Below, piece by piece: positions 31,297-42,485 of a DNA stretch of 64,000 nucleotides. The position numbers and the translations under genes were made by a program. Origin of the DNA: Darksidea phi (lineage: Eukaryota; Ascomycota; Dothideomycetes; Pleosporales; Lentitheciaceae). The DNA is taken from NCBI GenBank assembly GCA_030770425.1, contig JASJFT010000059.1, forward strand, positions 163,486 to 227,485. The letters are read 5' to 3'. How positions within the stretch are numbered: position 1 is the stretch's first letter; each line of letters starts with the position of its first letter. The notes beneath the pieces are model-generated. The model had not been told where the DNA came from, did no database searches, and saw only the letters and a program-made list of their open reading frames with translations.

Positions 31297-33038
31297 ATCG
31301 TCTAGAGTAGAATAAGGTCCCGATTCGTGATCAGCGAGTGCGCCAGGAGATTGGAGTTGATCATATGCTAGAGCTAGTTAGTTTGTTGCACGAGGGGTTC
31401 TACCCTTCCCGCCAGCCCAATAGTGTCATACCGGTGGAGGTTCCCACAGACATCATGCCAAGATTTGGCTTTCTGGCTACAATCGATGTTGTACCACCTA
31501 AGCCTATACTTGGAGACCGATTCGGTGGCGGTGCTAAAAAGAAAGTGAGCGGGGCGGGCTTGCCCAGCTGACTCGCTTACCCCTGCTTATAGGCAAGCCA
31601 CGTCTCCGTGCAACTGGCCGGGGGCTGAAACCGACTTCGTTGATGTCAGACGGCCATTATTGCTCCGTAACTTTCTCTTACAAGCGAATATACAGAGGCC
31701 AAAGGACTCGTTTCGTAGGGCATGGGTCGCGCAGGGAGCAATGTTGTCGCAAAATTTGTTGTTAGTCTGTAGATATTAGAAGGAGCAGGTTAATAAGGCG
31801 AGGAGCGATGCCTAATACTGAAAAGCGAGGGACTGCGCTAAACCTAAAGAGGGAGTCCCTGGAGAGAGATTACCAGAGCAACTCTATTTCCGGGGACTTT
31901 TGACTCCTTTTCGGGAGGGTTCCAACCTTTCCCCTTGCTTCTTGAACATGCGGGTTGGAATGAAATCATGGCAGTGTGCAACGAGGGCGAGGCGGCGGGT
32001 GGTTCCGGGGGACGTTGTGCGGAGGGCGATGAGTGTGTCGGCGGCGGAATTGCAGTTTAGGCAGCCGCTGCTTGAGACGCATCAACATCTGCTGAACCCG
32101 GGGGAAGGTGCGGGCTGCGGTCGCCCTTTCTGCGAAAAGATGCAAGAGCTGACAGGCTGAGCAGTGACGCCCGTAGTTTTGCCAAAAGACAGTCTAGATT
32201 AAAGTGAAGGACTTTCGTGTCCAACACAGCCAAAGTAGTCCAGATTACTTACAATAGACCTCGCCAAGGCAGATCCCGTCATAAGGGTGGTAACACCACG
32301 TGTGAGGGCGTTGAGGCGGAGCATCTATCCCAGGCGCGTTCGCGCTCTTCCACATCGACCTTACTAAACCTTGGTATCAACGCGACAACACCTCGTCACC
32401 CCCAGTAACAGGCTCAAATAAGATTCGCGGGTTGATTGTGCTTGTAAAATCGAACTATCAATATTTCACATATTTTCTTTTGCTCACCCGATGCTCAGGT
32501 GTCCCGACAGACAGTTGCCGGCCTCTTGTGCACTCGGGAGTTCCCATTCGCAAGCTCGACTTTTTTCGGAAGACGACAACGCCGCGATGGAAAGCAATAT
32601 AGCGATACCTCCGCTCTGCCTCGCTTCTGCCTTGTTGAGCAATTTGTCTTCAGCTGAATTGACGCTTTAGGAAACCTGCAGTCACGTGAGAATCATCGGC
32701 CTATGACAGCATGACAACTCAGAGGTTACTCAAAGAATGCCCCGCATGTGGCACCTTAGTATAGCCGAGTGTGGCTTCCTAGGCAGAAGTTCTATACAAC
32801 TAGGCGAAGTATTTCAGGACTAGATACGATGCATGCATCTATTGCATAAATCACAAGTGGCGTTACCATATCTTTTGAACTATTGGTCCATGTACATAAT
32901 CGAAGAAGATATAAAGCTTAGGGACCGCCGGGTTAGATACCAAAAGAAGTCGCACCATTACTTTGCTCGGTCTACTATCCGGATTTTGATCGATCCGAAT
33001 ATCTTACTAGCTCTACACTGTCCTATTCATTTCTTGGC
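31297..33038. other. Intergenic region, no gene recognised
   Basis: About 1.7 kb between two divergent genes. Small open frames (a 77-codon one at 31338 and an 86-codon one at 31900) have no recognisable features. It holds the second copy of a degenerate repeat (31869-31925). Confidence 0.45.
31869..31925. repeat. Degenerate dispersed repeat, copy 2
   Basis: Pairs with 28421-28477 in the same orientation, on the other side of the HET gene at 29221. The differences are mostly transitions, as expected of RIP or age. Confidence 0.6.
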
Positions 33039-34636
33039 ATGTCCTTACACGGAGGGAGACTGGTATCCTATGTTGTTCCTTGGATCTTGGTATATGCGAC
33101 TCCTGTCGCGGCCATACTTTGGGAGCAATGTCTTACGAATATTCGCCAAGAGAGCCAAAACAACGCCCTCTACATGACGGATCGCACACGGTTTCAGCCA
33201 GGTTCTGTTCCAACGAATCCTCTGCTCACACTTAAAGGCTGTGAAGCACTCTGTGGAGGTCCAGGTCCTCACTTTTATAAAGACGCTGGAAGTATATTAA
33301 ATGCATGGGTCTTGCCAGCCTTAGTGAGCACTATGATGCCCCATACGTGTATCTGGGTAATGATTCTAACTGCACGAAGGTACTGTTAACTCAAAAAGCA
33401 GTTCAAAATGGTCACGGTTTCTGGGACACGGTTTCCATCCTGGCTAATCCCATAAACTGGTTCATTAACGTTCTTCGGACGGTCGAGGAAGCCCATGAGT
33501 GTCTGCGTTTGGCAAATTATGAATTCGAGTATGAATTAGAAGACCGTGAGGAGATTATTCCCGTCACGCTGAGTTGGTACGACCAGCTACTGGGTTGGGT
33601 TTGCACACGCCATCCGAAGGAAACAACCGCGCAGCGCGAGAAAAGAATCATGGGGAAATACCTTCAAGCACTTGAGATGGCCACCGACGTAAACATCTCT
33701 GATGTTACTTTACTCCATCGCATTTTGAGTGCTCCATTATCCGAAAAAGATCAATGGACTGTTCGATATGAGATTGCTGTTGGTGTTGGTCTGGACGGGG
33801 AGGGGAGGTTATCACTCGTCTTAATCGCCCTTGCTCTCTACATCTTCCAAGCAATTTCGGCCTTTGTAGTTACGGTTGGGGGGGAGTGGACAACAGTACC
33901 TGGGGGAAGAATCGCACTGGCGATGTTCTGGCACTGGATGGTTGCAGCGATTCTGCTCAGCAACACAGTCGGCGGCATTCCAACCAAAAGGATCTGCAGG
34001 AAAATGGTATACGAAACGTATTCAAGATTCGGAACAAATATCAGCGACGCTCTAGAGTTGGTAAAGCTAGCAAGCCAGGGAGAGAACGGCATTGAACTAA
34101 ACGAGTTCCGAAACACCAGGTCACTTCGAGCTGCCAGCCCGGATTTGGAACATTCGAGCTTGATAAATGGAGTGAAAGCTCCCAGGAGGCGTTGGCGTTA
34201 TATCATCATCCCCTTGGCCATCATCCCCGTTTTAAGCCCAGTCATCAACAGCCTCGCTCTGTTATGGTACCTCCCACCAACCGGACCGAACTGTCGCTTC
34301 TTCCTCTTAATAGCCATCAGTGCTATGTATATGTCCAACGCTATCTTCACTTCTATTTTTCGGTTAAGTGAGCGAGCCGACAGGATCAAAGATTTGTTTT
34401 TGGCTACGATTAGCACATTGCTCATAATGCTTTCCGCATGCGGACTTTTCAACAGCTGTAGATGTTGGAGCGGCATCTACAATCGAAGCGAGGAAGACGC
34501 GATCATTGCTTTAAATAATGATCCTCTATTCGACCCGTTGTTGAACAAGCAATTTCCGGCGATTTTTGTGGTTTGCTTGACATCACAGTTTATCTCATTT
34601 GGACTTATGAGGCTCTTTGTTACGAAAACTAGATAA
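33039..34636 (+). CDS. Multi-pass membrane protein of unknown function
   Basis: Two exons, 33039-33348 and 33402-34636, joined through a phase-1 GTATCT donor and a GCAG acceptor, give 514 residues. A GTGAGC donor at 33324 looks stronger but breaks the frame. The protein has about eight hydrophobic segments: one near the N-terminus (SYVVPWILVYATPVAAI), one after the CEALCGGPG motif, and six in the C-terminal 320 residues (for example LSLVLIALALYIFQA, PLAIIPVLSPVINS and FFLLIAISAMYMS). The LCGGPGPHFYKD segment followed by a membrane helix resembles a fungal-specific family of large multi-pass proteins that I cannot name. It is divergent from the HET gene at 29221. No transporter signature is visible. 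Confidence 0.72.
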
Positions 34637-35452
34637 CTTCATAGTCTTGATATAATCGTATGCATAATTTTGCGTTTAAGTGAAGTGTGAGATCCACCAA
34701 TCTTAATAATCTTTGAAATTCGCAGTCCACAAATTTGAAAAGTGTCTCTAACTGAACATACCTAGGCAACTACAACGAGGGTCATGGTACTCACGGAAAA
34801 CGCTGTTCAAATGGCAGGTTTTATAAAAGAAAAGAGCTAAATTAAATAGAGATCTTTTAGTAGGCATACGTAGGCTAGAATCATCGACCCTGTTGATTGA
34901 GCACTTGAAAGCGTTTTTCCCATACCTTGGTTGCGAGTGCCCTGCGTCACTGGAGTATTGCTACAACCTTTCTTATAGCTATCTCCCCATACTTTAGGTA
35001 CAGCGTGCTGACTATAAAGAGCGAGCTAACTCTGTACCTTAGCAAGCCCCCAGTATCTCCGATTCGACCGACCGCAGTGCAGTTAACGGCCGCCTAGGTA
35101 TAGCTGAATGGAGAAGGACAAATTACACAAAGAGTGAGTACAGGACGATGACATGGTGTCCTTTAGTTCGAATGCCAAGTTGATGGAGTTCAGGGTGGGT
35201 AAGGGTTGTCAGAAGCGGAGGGAGGGAGAGAGGAGCGAAGAAGAGGACGCCGTAGAGAAAGGGGAGGAGCATGCGGACTCAACACATTATTGGCATGTTG
35301 TGTGCGCAAGATATGTTGCACCGTTGTGTTGGACAAGATAGATGATGTGCGATTAATTTCTATGATTAGCGATATCGAATCGTAATCCCGAGAGGTTGTC
35401 GACCGTCGAGGAAGTTGAGCTAATTTGAGATCATGAACGGTGAACGCCTCGC
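34637..35452. other. Intergenic region, no gene recognised
   Basis: AT-rich 3' region of the membrane protein and 3' region of the WSC gene. It includes a purine-rich stretch at 35215-35270. Nothing else is supported. Confidence 0.5.
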
Positions 35453-36562
35453 TCAGTCATGTCCATGTGGCCCAAACAAGCTCACCTTTTGGACGAAGAA
35501 TGAGTCCATCACATCCGTATTAACCCACGTTGTAAAAACTGCGCAAACGCGCAAATCATGATTCCTGGCCTTATAGTCGGCGTACGAAGCCCGGATATGT
35601 GCTGTCACGACGCTGTAATTGCCGAAAGGCCCTGAGCTTGCGCAGCCGTGGGTTGACGGGTTGCACGTTTGATTGCTTAGCATGAGATTGTCGTCGACAA
35701 AGATGGCGTAGCCGAGCTTACCACTCCACGTGGAGCCCTCGCTGGCAGGGATGGAGCGTCCGATTTCCGAGGTGAAGGAGAAAACGCCAGTTTTAGGATA
35801 CGTAAATGACTGGGAGATGCAGAGTGAACGTCTGCTGGAGCGGTAAGGGTCTGAGGAGATGGAGTATGCGTGGTTGCCCTGGTCGTCGAAGAGATATTGA
35901 CCACTAAGTGCAGTAGAACTCAGGCCGTGCGGATCGGAAGTCAAGCTCCAACCCGCGCCGACTAAGAAGTCTCCGTTGACCACGAGCTCGGATTGGCGAG
36001 TGGAATTCAGCTTCCGAGACGTGAGTTTAGGTACTTTGGTGCTTGACGCTATAGGAAGGGCCGACGATGTTCCCGAAATGACTGCACTTTCTTTCGGCGT
36101 GGAAGAAGCTATGGGCACCGGAATCATGTTTGGGCTCACAGCGCCTGTAGTGTATATAGACAGTCTTTCACGTCCGCCGCATGTTTCCTGCTTATTCCCA
36201 GAACAGTCCATGGTGCATGAGCTCGCGTCGCTTAATTTGGCCGAGGCCAGGATATTCACATCGCACTGTGCTTGGTTAGAAGAACATTTTTAGCTTCGAT
36301 TGCAGGTATAACTTACGAAACACTGACTACCGTATCCAAGGCCCGCGAAAAGATACCCACCATCGCTACAAAAGGTTTGACAGTTCCCAATCGTCATGTT
36401 GTCCGCGCTGAACCAGGAGTCTTTACTGAGGGTGTGAGGGGCAAGGCTGTCGGTATAACAGCCCATGTACGACCATGATGGTGCTCTCGACCCAATTGCC
36501 GATGAGTATACAAGCAGAGGCGTAAGTGCTGCGACGTAAAGATATATTGAGTGACTCCGCAT
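35453..36562 (-). CDS. Secreted WSC-domain protein with C-terminal beta-sandwich-like region
   Basis: Two exons on the minus strand, 36562-36317 and 36265-35453 (51-base intron), encode 352 residues. The N-terminus is a signal peptide (IYLYVAALTPLLVYSSA). The WSC domain follows: YMGCYTD, then NCQTFCSDGG, LFAGLGYGSQCFC across the splice junction, CTMDCSGNKQETCGG and RLSIY. The splice restores the conserved Q-C-F-C motif, which supports the intron. WSC domains bind fungal or plant wall polysaccharides. After a Ser/Thr/Pro linker (about 135-170) comes a region starting LVVNGDF, with AGWSLT, GYAIFVDD and a final FVQKVSLF. It resembles carbohydrate-binding beta-sandwich modules (CBM-like). A secreted wall-binding protein is the likely role. 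Confidence 0.82.
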
Positions 36563-37689
36563 GATGGACTCAGGGTTGATGATGAGATGGGATGAGAATT
36601 CAAAAACTGGACTCTCCAACCTTTTTAGTAAGACATCGATGTTGGGACTGTTGACATACGAAGACCGTTGGCTGGTTGCGCTGCGGGGTTGTCGAGATAC
36701 TGCCCAATTGTGCGCTTCATCTTCATAATGGGAACAGCGAAGCACGTCACTCAACAGCAGTAACCACGGATGGATTCCATTCGTACTTTCAACAATGAGC
36801 GTTTCAGACGATCTGAAGCAAGAAGTTCTAGTCGCCGGGGCAAAAGAGGCACATGGCGGCATGCTGCTGTCATTGTGAATCGTAAAATTACTTAGACGTC
36901 TGACAAGACGTGGTGACGGCGACGTCATACAAATTGAGTTCTTCGCTCATTGGAGGTACCACGGCGGCCATACAGGGAGCGTTTCTGCCTGCAAGATTAA
37001 GAGCCGAAAAGCCGAAAACAAGGATTAGTAACCCATGTCCTTTCCGAGATGTATTACTTTCCATAGCATTAGCAGGTACCGGATACGATGCCGCCACTGC
37101 AGCTGCATCAATTGCTCGCTGCACTGAGTAAAAAAATACTTCAGGGCTGGTGAGTACCTTTCATGTATGACAGCCGGACAAGTGCAGGAACATAAACCCT
37201 GCCCGCGGCCACACACCAACCTAGTGTACCACTAAATACGCAGCCCACGTTTCTGCCCTCATACCCGCAACCGCTATCCACATTGCGGACGAAAACGGGC
37301 CGAATATCGTCTTTCCGAGACATTTGAAACATGGCGCACCGGTACACGAGTACGTGTAACCATGCTTACAAATAATCGATCGCATGTCGGCCTTTAACAG
37401 CCGCTCGCAAGCGAATATGAAGGGGTCCGATTGGATCATCAAGGAGACACCCAGCAAACGGCAGATCCACTGTCGAACATTCGAGTAATCCGGCATGATG
37501 CTCGGCAAAGAAATGATTCCGACCCGGATCGTTTCTTGAATGCCGTGCGAGTATAAGAAGCGGAAGGGCATGCTTCAATGAAGACGAGTATACCAAGCCA
37601 GACAGAACAGTATCAAGATCGCATCCACAAAAGATACTACCAATCCTATCCCTATAACTTGCATTCTTCACTTCTTCTAACCATAAAAC
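36563..37689. other. Intergenic region, no gene recognised
   Basis: About 1.1 kb containing promoters of the WSC gene (minus) and the GST gene (plus). Minus-strand open frames at 36888-37671 are mutually overlapping and have no motif. The GST leader lies just before 37690. Confidence 0.45.
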
Positions 37690-38451
37690 ATGTCTGCCAC
37701 CATCAAGCCTATCAAACTCTGGGGCAAAGCCGGCCCCAACCCCCCCAAAGTCGCCATTCTCCTCTACGAGCTAGGGCTAGAGCCAGAATACCAGCCCATC
37801 GCCTTCGCCGATGTCAAGAAACCCGAATACCTCGCCATCAACCCGAACGGGCGGGTGCCTGCCATCCATGACCCTAACACTGGGATCACGCTATGGGAGT
37901 CGGGCGCCATCATCGAGTACTTGCTCGAACAGTACGATAAGGAGAATAAGATGGGGTTTGAGAAGGGAACGCCAGAGTACTACCATGCGAAGCAGTGGCT
38001 CTTCTTTCAGGTTACCGGCCAGGGTCCTTATTTTGGGCAGTACTACTGGTTCAAGAAGCTGCATAAGGAAAAGGTGGAGAGTGCGCAGACGAGATATCTT
38101 GACGAAATTAAACGAGTGACTGCGGTTCTGGAGGGTCATCTCAGCAAACAGGATAAGACTGCAGATGGACCGTGGTTGGTTGGAAATCGGTAAGTTCACG
38201 CCCCATTCGTGTCAGTTCAAATAAACCCCTCGTTTTTTGCGGCCCGGCACTAGAGGATATGTTTGCTGATAGTGTGTGCGTGTAGCTATTCGTACGCCGA
38301 TATGGCTTGGTTGTTGTGGCACAGGACGGTTATGAATACTGCATCCAAGGAGGAGTTTGACATAGACCAGTACCCTGTCGTGAAGGACTGGCTGGAGCGC
38401 ATCTTGAAGAGGGAGGCTGTCAAGAAGGTGCTTGATGATCTGCCGAAATAG
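37690..38451 (+). CDS. Glutathione S-transferase (Ure2p/GstB-like)
   Basis: Two exons, 37690-38189 and 38286-38451, joined within an Arg codon, give 221 residues, the usual GST length. The thioredoxin-like N-terminal domain shows KLWGKAGPNPPKVAILLYELG, NPNGRVPAI with the cis-proline, and LWESGAIIEYL, where the Glu-Ser pair binds the gamma-glutamyl group of glutathione. The helical C-terminal domain includes QWLFFQVTGQGPYFGQ, GPWLVGNRYSYADM and the final KDWLERI. The pattern fits the fungal Ure2p/nu-class GSTs, cytosolic enzymes for conjugation or peroxide reduction. It is the first of several enzyme genes (37.7-46.1 kb) suited to detoxification or secondary metabolism. Confidence 0.92.
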
Positions 38452-38646
38452 GAAGGAGAACTGGCAAATTGGCGATGGGCATGCAGAATATGAAATATTA
38501 TACTGATTGACCGGACGGACATGTTCTCTATATCAGAGTAACAAGTCACATTAATGATGGAGGAAAAAGCAGGTGATAAATTATACATGGACTCACGCAC
38601 TACCTCCTCGCCGCCCATCAGCGTACTGTCCTCATCAATCGCCAGA

Positions 38647-39866
38647 TTACAACCCCCTCTCCAACTTCCTCACTCTCCATTCTCCCTTAACGAGATCCTG
38701 AATCCACAGCGGCCAACTCCTATTCCCAGCGAGAAAAGCCTGGCGCTTAGGCACATACAACCTGCCACTCTTCCCCTTTAACACTTGCTCCACAACGACA
38801 TCAGAAACGTCGGAAGCGGGACCGACACGGATACCGCGTTGCTCAAGTTTCTTGAATTCTGCGTCGGCGATGATGCCGGTTGCGTGCCATGAGGGATGGA
38901 CTGAAGTTGTGCAAATGGCCCTACCGCCAGGATAACGGGTCAAACACTCAGAGCGTATGCCGTCAGAGAGGTACAATGCGCCAACTTTACTGCAGCAGTA
39001 GTTTAGCATCCCGGCCCCGGCGACGAAGGAGGCTATTGACGCCATGGTCACGATGTGGCCCTTCTGCTGAGTGAGCATGCCAGGCAGAAACTCCCGGATT
39101 AAAGTGAAATGCGAGAGTAGGTTCACTTTAAATAAGTTTTCGGTGTACTCGTTGGGGGTCTAGTCGCCCTTGTGTTAGCGGTCTTGCGTAATAGGAAGCA
39201 GGAAGGAAGGCCGTACATTTAGCACAGTGCCTAAGGCCCCGACACCGGCATTATTGATGAGGACTGTTGGGTCACCATGACGGCTTCTAATCTGCTTGCA
39301 AGTGCTCTGAACGGCGTCAAAATCGGTGACGTCGCATTGGTAGAAGGTGACGTCTGGTACTGTTCATCTCGTCAGCTCCGTCCAATTCCCATGATCCCAT
39401 CCCGTGGAAGACTGCTGAGAATTTGCACGTGATTTCACTCACGTTTCTGTAGCTCCTCTGGAAATGGATTGATGTCGATGGCAACAACCCTCGCATGTTT
39501 GGAGAAAGATTTCACCATCTCATATCCAAACCCTGAACTCGCCCCCGTAATCACCACCACCTCTTCCTTCTTAGGTCCAAACTTCCACTCCTTCCCATTG
39601 CGACCGAAACTCCAGTTGTTGAGCGCAAGCTGGTTGAGCGCGTTGTTGATGCTGTTCACCACTCCAAGTGAGGTGAGGATTTTGAGAACCGTTACAACGG
39701 CAGCCACCTTTGCGACCCCATTGTGTGAGAGTAGATTGTTGCGGAAAGGGGCGAGAATACGGTCGCGGATCTGGGGAGGCCCGCGTGTGAGGATGTAAAG
39801 GAGGGAGCCTGTGAGAAGGGGTTCGGAGGCTGCCCATGTTACTGCGCCGAAGGCTCCGGACGCCAT
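38647..39866 (-). CDS. Short-chain dehydrogenase/reductase, membrane-anchored type
   Basis: Three exons on the minus strand, 39866-39443, 39359-39217 and 39159-38647, give 359 residues. About 100 N-terminal residues precede the Rossmann fold and include hydrophobic stretches (LLTGSLLYILT and VAAVVTVLKILTSLGVV), so membrane or lipid-droplet attachment is likely. The SDR motifs are TGASSGFG (107-114, cofactor binding), CDVTD, INNAG (176-180), Ser230 and Tyr243-x-x-x-Lys247 (YCCSK). The acidic residue after the second strand (VVAIDINP) favours NAD(H). The layout resembles the fungal retinol-dehydrogenase-like/17-beta-HSD11-like SDRs. It is convergent with the GST gene, with a gap of about 195 bases. 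Confidence 0.9.
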
Positions 39867-40187
39867 TGTGCTTCCTGTATTTCAAGGGAAGAGGAAAGTC
39901 TAATTAGAATTCGAGCGGTAATGACATGCGGAAGTCCGTGCGTGCCTCAAGCTTCGGGCGAGTCACTTGCCTGCGAATGGATCGTAAGGTGATCGCACCA
40001 GAAGACGCATTTGAACCGAGGTCGCGATTTATGCGTACAACCCCGGATTTACATTCCCCCGCATTAAACGCGGTAACCATACGTAGAGCATCAAGCGTGC
40101 AAGTCGGATGTAAAGCATTTATAGAACATCTCAGCCTAGTTATTAACGAGCCAAAAGAGCCTAGAAGCATGCTACCTTACTGAATTA
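39867..40187. other. Short intergenic spacer
   Basis: 321 bases between the SDR start and the NmrA-like stop. It must hold the SDR promoter. No other feature is seen. Confidence 0.5.
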
Positions 40188-41177
40188 TTACTGCGCCATC
40201 ATCTCCTCAATCGTCGCATCCAAAGGCTTTGGCGTTCGTCCCGCTTCTCGCAGTATATCCTCCAGCGTAGGATCGCTGATTTTACACTCCCCATCCGCCA
40301 CAGCATCATACGTGCTACTCCACCACTCCACACTCGCCCTCTCCATCCCCATCTCCCTCACGTAAAATTCTTCGTACTCTCTCTTCGAGACTATCTTGAG
40401 AGAGACGTCCTCCGCCTTCAGTTTACTGAGAATACGCGCGATTTGATCAAGCGTCCACGTTTTACTTTGCGACAGGTAGAGAGTCTTCCCTTTCCACGCT
40501 TCGCTTGACGCGGTAATGATCTTGGCTGTCGCGAACGCCATATCTGCAATAGCCGTCCAAGATATAGGACCTTCACCCGCGATGTAGATCTCCCTGCGCT
40601 GGTCCTGTCTCAGACTCCAGTAGTATCCAAAGTACAGTGGCCAGCTCTCATTATACAGTCCCTCACGAATAATGGTATAGTCAATCTTGCCCTGCTCAGC
40701 CAATTCATTCAGGTACTTCTCCGTCCGTATGTGCGCACGCATGACGCCCGCTTTCGATGGGTTGCCAAAGGCGAGCGAGGTATAGTAGACGTGCTTCACG
40801 CCCACCTTCACCGCTGCGTCAATGGCTGCGCGATGATGCGCCTCCCGCCCTTTCCATAACGGAGCATCGTTGTAGTCCATTTCGATACGGGGCGATGAGA
40901 CGAGAAAGAGCTTCGTGCATCCTGCGTAGGCGCGTTCGAGCGAGTCAGGCTCGTCGAAGTTTTGGTAGCGGATGGCGATGTCCTTTTCGCGGAGGGCATT
41001 GAAGCGTTCATTAGTGGGATCGGTGGATGTCTAGGAGGACACGTTAGCCGAGCGTTACAATTGCGCAGCTATACTTACGCAAACGACGAGTTCTTTGGGG
41101 TCGATGAGGTGGTGATCGAGGATGGCATTGAGGACGGCGGAGCCGAGCTTGCCTGTTGCGCTAGTGAGAGCTATCAT
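40188..41177 (-). CDS. NmrA-like NAD(P)-binding protein
   Basis: Two exons on the minus strand, 41177-41079 and 41030-40188 (48-base intron), encode 313 residues. The Rossmann start is immediate (MIALTSATGKLGSAVL), with the TGxxG pattern of NmrA/HSCARG and isoflavone-reductase-like atypical SDRs. Further matches are FLVSSPR, HVYYTSLAFG and AHIRTEKYL, then YTIIREGLYNESW with its Arg-Glu-Gly. There is no Tyr-x-x-x-Lys catalytic pair at the classical SDR position, which fits sensor or atypical reductases. Redox sensing or reduction of a small substrate are both possible. Its neighbours on both sides are metabolic genes. Confidence 0.88.
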
Positions 41178-41669
41178 TGTGATCTCGTAGATTGTTGATG
41201 CACTGGCGAGTAGCGACGTTCCTGGAGGTTAGTAATGCGATATAATCATTGCGATCGTATGACCTCATCATCAGCACGAGTCGATATTGCTCCTGGGGTC
41301 GTCACCAACTCATGCACCTCTTGACGTAGCACCCCTACGGCCCACACTGCGCCTTTCGGACATGCTCTCGTCTGCCGAGCTTCGCAGAGGCCGATCTCCG
41401 CTTGTTCATGTCAAGGACGACAGATAAGCTGATTGAGGTTCTTAGGTGGTATTTCGGGCTGGTGCGTGATCGATCGGCTGTACAGATTACGCGTAGGGGT
41501 TCTGTTTCCAGTATTCGGGATGCACAGAAGATGTCCGATGTGTGGCTCCGGCTCCTCCGGCGTGACGCTTAGGCATCGTCTCCCCACCACCGCATATCCA
41601 TCCCGCCATGAACACGCATAAAAACAGCATGCGCCGTCCGGCAATACCTAAATCCACAGCACAATCACC
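41178..41669. other. Divergent spacer, NmrA-like / luciferase-domain genes
   Basis: 492 bases between divergent start codons, so a shared promoter region is likely. The small overlapping open frames at 41411-41644 have no motif. Confidence 0.45.
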
Positions 41670-42485
41670 ATGGCTTCCTCGTTGAGCTTTGATCGTCTAG
41701 CGAACGCTATCAAAACCCATCGGCTTACCGCAATCTTCCACGCTCACCCCGCGGCCGCCCTCTCCACACTCGGCGTCGCATTCGCACTCCCCTTCGCCAT
41801 CAGCGATTACCGCCTCTTCATATCATATGGGCCTAGCGGCGTACCGCATAATGCCTTCGGATGGCTGATAGCCACGCTCACCCGCCCCCTCGGGCGCGAG
41901 CAGCGCTCATCAGCGCCGTACAAAGACAAGAAATTGCCCTTTGCAAATGAGCCAGGCTACCTACCCGCAGACTTTCCACCTCAGCGCGGCTCAGAGAGGC
42001 CTACAGTGGGTCCACACCCGATACCGCAGCGACAGCTAGACCAACTACCGGGCGACGATGTGCGGCAGGAGCTCATCAATCGCTTCGCTGAGCTAGGGAA
42101 CAAGGCAGAGCAGAAAGGACTCGTCGAGGTCCGGCAGAGTCTCTACGAGCGCCACCACTCGGCGCTGTTCGTATCTAAGACGCGAGACTGGCACGCGCTG
42201 GCCCAGCAGACGCGCGGCGAGATCTCGCACATACACGCTGGACTGGACGGTAGCATCCACGTCGTGCTGCATCCAGCAGACTGCAACAAGCTGTTCGAGA
42301 GCGGATGGGCACAGCGACACGCTTTCTCGGGCATTGGCAAGATCAAGTTCTTCCTTGGGGCCAGCTTGCCCGTGAACTACGTGCTGGTGTATGCACCGCG
42401 GGATGAGGCGGAAATCGACATCGCGATCAGTATCGTGAAGGCTTCAATTCAGTTCATGGCAGGCACGCGGGAACCACTGGATTAG
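41670..42485 (+). CDS. Luciferase-domain (DUF5519-like) protein
   Basis: Single-exon protein of 271 residues. A hydrophobic segment near the N-terminus (AALSTLGVAFALPFAISDY) may anchor it in a membrane. The middle is Pro-rich. The C-terminal half matches the small domain found in some luciferase-like (DUF5519) fungal proteins: GEISHIHAGLDGSIHVVLHPADC, then GWAQRHAF and VLVYAPRDEAE. The family is common in ascomycetes and its biochemical role is not established; bioluminescence should not be assumed. I know this family only loosely, so the name is tentative. It sits between the NmrA-like gene and an MFS transporter. Confidence 0.7.
   Translation: MASSLSFDRLANAIKTHRLTAIFHAHPAAALSTLGVAFALPFAISDYRLFISYGPSGVPHNAFGWLIATLTRPLGREQRSSAPYKDKKLPFANEPGYLPADFPPQRGSERPTVGPHPIPQRQLDQLPGDDVRQELINRFAELGNKAEQKGLVEVRQSLYERHHSALFVSKTRDWHALAQQTRGEISHIHAGLDGSIHVVLHPADCNKLFESGWAQRHAFSGIGKIKFFLGASLPVNYVLVYAPRDEAEIDIAISIVKASIQFMAGTREPLD

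Noticed and set aside
33324..33401. GTGAGC donor in the membrane protein at 33039
   Set aside because: It has a better consensus, but joining it to the only good acceptor shifts the frame into an early stop. The GTATCT donor at 33349 keeps the long frame.
36888..37671. Possible transporter-like minus-strand gene
   Set aside because: One frame has a hydrophobic stretch, but no family motif, no consistent splicing and several overlapping competing frames.
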